A stretch of DNA of 8,019 bases from contig CBDVCD010000153.1 of NCBI GenBank assembly GCA_965372385.1, forward strand, positions 1 to 8,019, in the 5' to 3' direction. The DNA comes from JASJBU01 sp965372385 (GTDB taxonomy: Bacteria > Pseudomonadota > Gammaproteobacteria > Chromatiales > Chromatiaceae). The position numbers were made by a program, and so were the translations under genes. Of this stretch, positions 6,598-8,019 are shown one piece after another (the stretch's first letter is position 1; every line of letters begins with the position of its first letter). The notes beneath the pieces were generated by a model, which saw nothing but the letters and a program-made list of their open reading frames with translations, did no database searches and had not been told where the DNA came from.

Positions 6598-6622
6598 GGA
6601 CAAATCATTTTTTCCGCAGCCC
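6598..6622 (-). repeat. Right terminal inverted repeat of the MITE-like element
   Basis: Inverted partner of 6341-6365. It starts GGACAAATC, continues with A and a six-T tract, and ends in GCCC. Followed by TAA at 6623-6625, seven bases before the mtaD stop codon. Confidence 0.78.
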
Positions 6623-6632
6623 TAACATAATA

Positions 6633-7952
6633 TCACTCCGCGGCGATCCTGTTACGCCAATGTGCAGCCCTTGCCAGTATCTCCTGCTTGTCGAGGGTGG
6701 TGAGTTCACCTCGACTGACCAGTTGCTGGCCCGCTACCCAGACATGGCTGACCTGCTCATGACCGGTGGCATAGACCAGTTGGGAAATGGGATGGTATAC
6801 CGGTTGGGTATGCAGACTATTCAGGTCCACCGCCAGCAGGTCCGCTGACTTACCGATCTCCAGCGAACCAATCTCATCGGCCAGCCCCAGGGCCCTGGCG
6901 CCATTGATGGTGGCCATGGAGAGGGCCTGGGCGGCGGGCACCGCACTGGCGTCTTTCGCCACCCCCTTGGCCAGCAGGGCGGCGGTACGCATCTCACTGA
7001 ACATGTCCAGATCATTGTTGCTGGCGGCGCCGTCGGTGCCCAGGGCCACATTGATCCCTGCCGTCTTCAATGCATGGACCGGGCAGAAGCCGCTGGCCAG
7101 CTTCAGGTTGGATTCTGGGCAGTGCACCACATGTCCACCACCGATCGCGAACTGCTCGATCTCACCCTCTGCCAGATGGGTCATATGTACGCCCATCAGT
7201 GAGGGGGAGAGCAGCCCCAGCTCCTGCAGGCGCTGCATGGGGCGGTTGCCGTGCTGCTGCAGGCCCTGGACGATCTCATCGTGGGTCTCGTGCAGATGGA
7301 TATGGATGGGGATCTCCAACTCGTCGGCGTAGACCCGCACCCGCTCCAGCAGGCTGTCAGTCACCGAGTAGGGGGCATGGGGGGCAAAGGCGGTATGGAT
7401 CAGGTTGTTGCCGCGAAACTGGTCGTGTACCTCCAGCCCCTTGTGCAGATACTCATCCGCATCGGCGGCCCAGGCGGAGGGAAAGTCGATGGCGATCAGC
7501 CCCACCATGGCGCGTATGCCCGCCGCATCGGCGGCACGGGCGGTGACATCAGGGAAGAAGTACATGTCGTTGAAGCAGGTGGTGCCGCCCAGCAGCATCT
7601 CGGCGATGGCTAGCTGACTGCCGTCATGTACGAACTCTTCATTGACCCATTTGCCCTCGGCGGGCCAGATATACTCGGTGAGCCAGGTCATCAGGGGCAG
7701 GTCGTCCGCCAGTCCACGCAACAGTGACATGGCGGCATGCGTGTGTGCATTGATCAGGCCGGGGATCAGGGCCTGTCCGGGAAGCGCCAGTTCATGCCCG
7801 GTCTGGTATTTTTGCCTGGCCTGCACGGTCGGCAGGATGTCGTGGATACGTCCGCCCTGAATGGCCAGGCTGTATTGTTCCAGCAGCTGGTTTTCCGGCA
7901 CCACGGGGATGACCCATTCTGCATGGATCAGGCTGTCGATCGATTCGGACAT
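6633..7952 (-). CDS. mtaD: MtaD-type 5-methylthioadenosine / S-adenosylhomocysteine deaminase (TRZ/ATZ amidohydrolase)
   Basis: A 439-residue cytosolic metal-dependent amidohydrolase of the TRZ/ATZ/MtaD group, which deaminates methylthioadenosine and/or S-adenosylhomocysteine to inosyl products plus ammonia. The N-terminal beta domain (about 1-65) leads into PGLINAHTHAAMSLLRG, with metal ligands His70 and His72. The motif HIHLHETHDE supplies the metal ligand (probably His219) and the substrate Glu222. GVHMTHL gives a further active-site His (256 or 259). GTDGAASNN gives the metal/catalytic Asp307. The C-terminal part (GSLEIGKSADLLAVDL, about 362-377) returns to the beta domain typical of the superfamily. 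The ATG at 7952 has AAGG six bases upstream. In P. aeruginosa the homologue also precedes ubiG; here the MITE-like element lies between them. The exact substrate choice (MTA, SAH, or another adenosine) cannot be read from sequence. Confidence 0.88.
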   Translation of the reverse strand: MSESIDSLIHAEWVIPVVPENQLLEQYSLAIQGGRIHDILPTVQARQKYQTGHELALPGQALIPGLINAHTHAAMSLLRGLADDLPLMTWLTEYIWPAEGKWVNEEFVHDGSQLAIAEMLLGGTTCFNDMYFFPDVTARAADAAGIRAMVGLIAIDFPSAWAADADEYLHKGLEVHDQFRGNNLIHTAFAPHAPYSVTDSLLERVRVYADELEIPIHIHLHETHDEIVQGLQQHGNRPMQRLQELGLLSPSLMGVHMTHLAEGEIEQFAIGGGHVVHCPESNLKLASGFCPVHALKTAGINVALGTDGAASNNDLDMFSEMRTAALLAKGVAKDASAVPAAQALSMATINGARALGLADEIGSLEIGKSADLLAVDLNSLHTQPVYHPISQLVYATGHEQVSHVWVAGQQLVSRGELTTLDKQEILARAAHWRNRIAAE

Positions 7953-8019
7953 AATTTGCCTTTTAGTAGGTATGTTCGTTAAATACCGGCCAAATTTGCC
8001 ACGGGAACTAAAAAGATGG
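7953..8019 (-). other. Partial upstream region of mtaD
   Basis: The last 67 bases carry the mtaD ribosome site (AAAAGG) and AT-rich DNA. I see no convincing -35/-10 pair. The promoter of the minus-strand operon may lie here weakly or beyond the window edge. Confidence 0.3.

Larger units (their letters stand above)
6341..6622. mobile_element. MITE-like non-autonomous element between mtaD and ubiG
   Basis: A 282-bp segment bounded by terminal inverted repeats (6341-6365 and 6598-6622) that match at 22 of 25 positions. Both begin GGGC, continue with CGG, an A-tract and GATTTGTCC, and loosely extend to a shared TCACGT a few bases inside. Both ends are flanked by TAA (6338-6340 and 6623-6625), a plausible 3-bp target duplication. 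The inside encodes no transposase. It holds several small hairpins: CGATT-TTC-AATCG at 6398-6410, GATTTG/CAAATC at 6495-6512, and GCCGGTTC/GAACCGGC at 6545-6572. The element fills almost the whole 322-base gap; nothing else is visible there. The structure is seen directly; mobility and the presence of other copies are inferred. The parent transposon family is unknown. Confidence 0.72.

Noticed and set aside
6328..6630. Plus-strand open frame of 100 codons across the mtaD-ubiG gap
   Set aside because: It spans the whole MITE-like element including both ends and has no transposase or other recognisable motif; no ribosome site.
6787..7546. Long plus-strand open frames opposite mtaD (including about 181 and 158 codons)
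   Set aside because: They are antisense to a strongly motif-supported amidohydrolase. Their Arg/Ser/Pro-rich translations are typical shadows in GC-rich DNA.

Overview
The window looks like core chromosome from a gammaproteobacterium with moderately GC-rich DNA. The strongest clue is the minus-strand run mtaD - ubiG - mupP - yciK, which matches the arrangement I know from Pseudomonas aeruginosa (PA3170-PA3173). The protein sequences are not close enough to Pseudomonas to claim that genus; another mid-GC gammaproteobacterium is at least as likely. I see no rRNA, tRNA, CRISPR array, phage gene or transposase gene.

Layout. Positions 1-130 are the leader of a plus-strand gene with a possible -10 box and a good ribosome binding site. 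Positions 131-1834 (+) encode an exported MscS-type mechanosensitive channel with an unusually long acidic coiled-coil N-terminal domain. A hairpin-rich stretch follows, where this gene converges with the minus-strand genes. All other genes are on the minus strand, so in transcription order they run from the right end leftward: mtaD (7952-6633), ubiG (6310-5597), mupP (5600-4947), yciK-type SDR (4883-4137), a YceI protein (4050-3442), a PA2779-family small exported protein (3323-2937) and a PA2778-family C39-like peptidase lipoprotein with TPRs (about 2986-1952).

How the genes fit together. UbiG uses S-adenosylmethionine for the O-methylations of ubiquinone synthesis and releases S-adenosylhomocysteine. 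MtaD-type deaminases act on S-adenosylhomocysteine and methylthioadenosine, so the first two genes pair a methyltransferase with disposal of its by-product. MupP is the MurNAc-6-phosphate phosphatase of peptidoglycan recycling. ubiG and mupP overlap by four bases and are surely co-translated. The PA2779/PA2778 pair forms a separate two-gene envelope unit whose function is unknown to me.

Most notable observations: (1) the 322-base gap between mtaD and ubiG is filled almost exactly by a 282-bp transposase-less element with 25-bp terminal inverted repeats (22 of 25 matching) and flanking TAA repeats, i.e. a MITE-like insertion that splits an otherwise tight operon; (2) a perfect 11-bp-stem terminator-like hairpin lies inside the signal-peptide codons of the peptidase lipoprotein, just after the stop codon of its partner; (3) the partner protein carries a Gly-Gly directly before its C-terminal hydrophobic segment, which suggests a testable protease-substrate relation with the C39-like lipoprotein.
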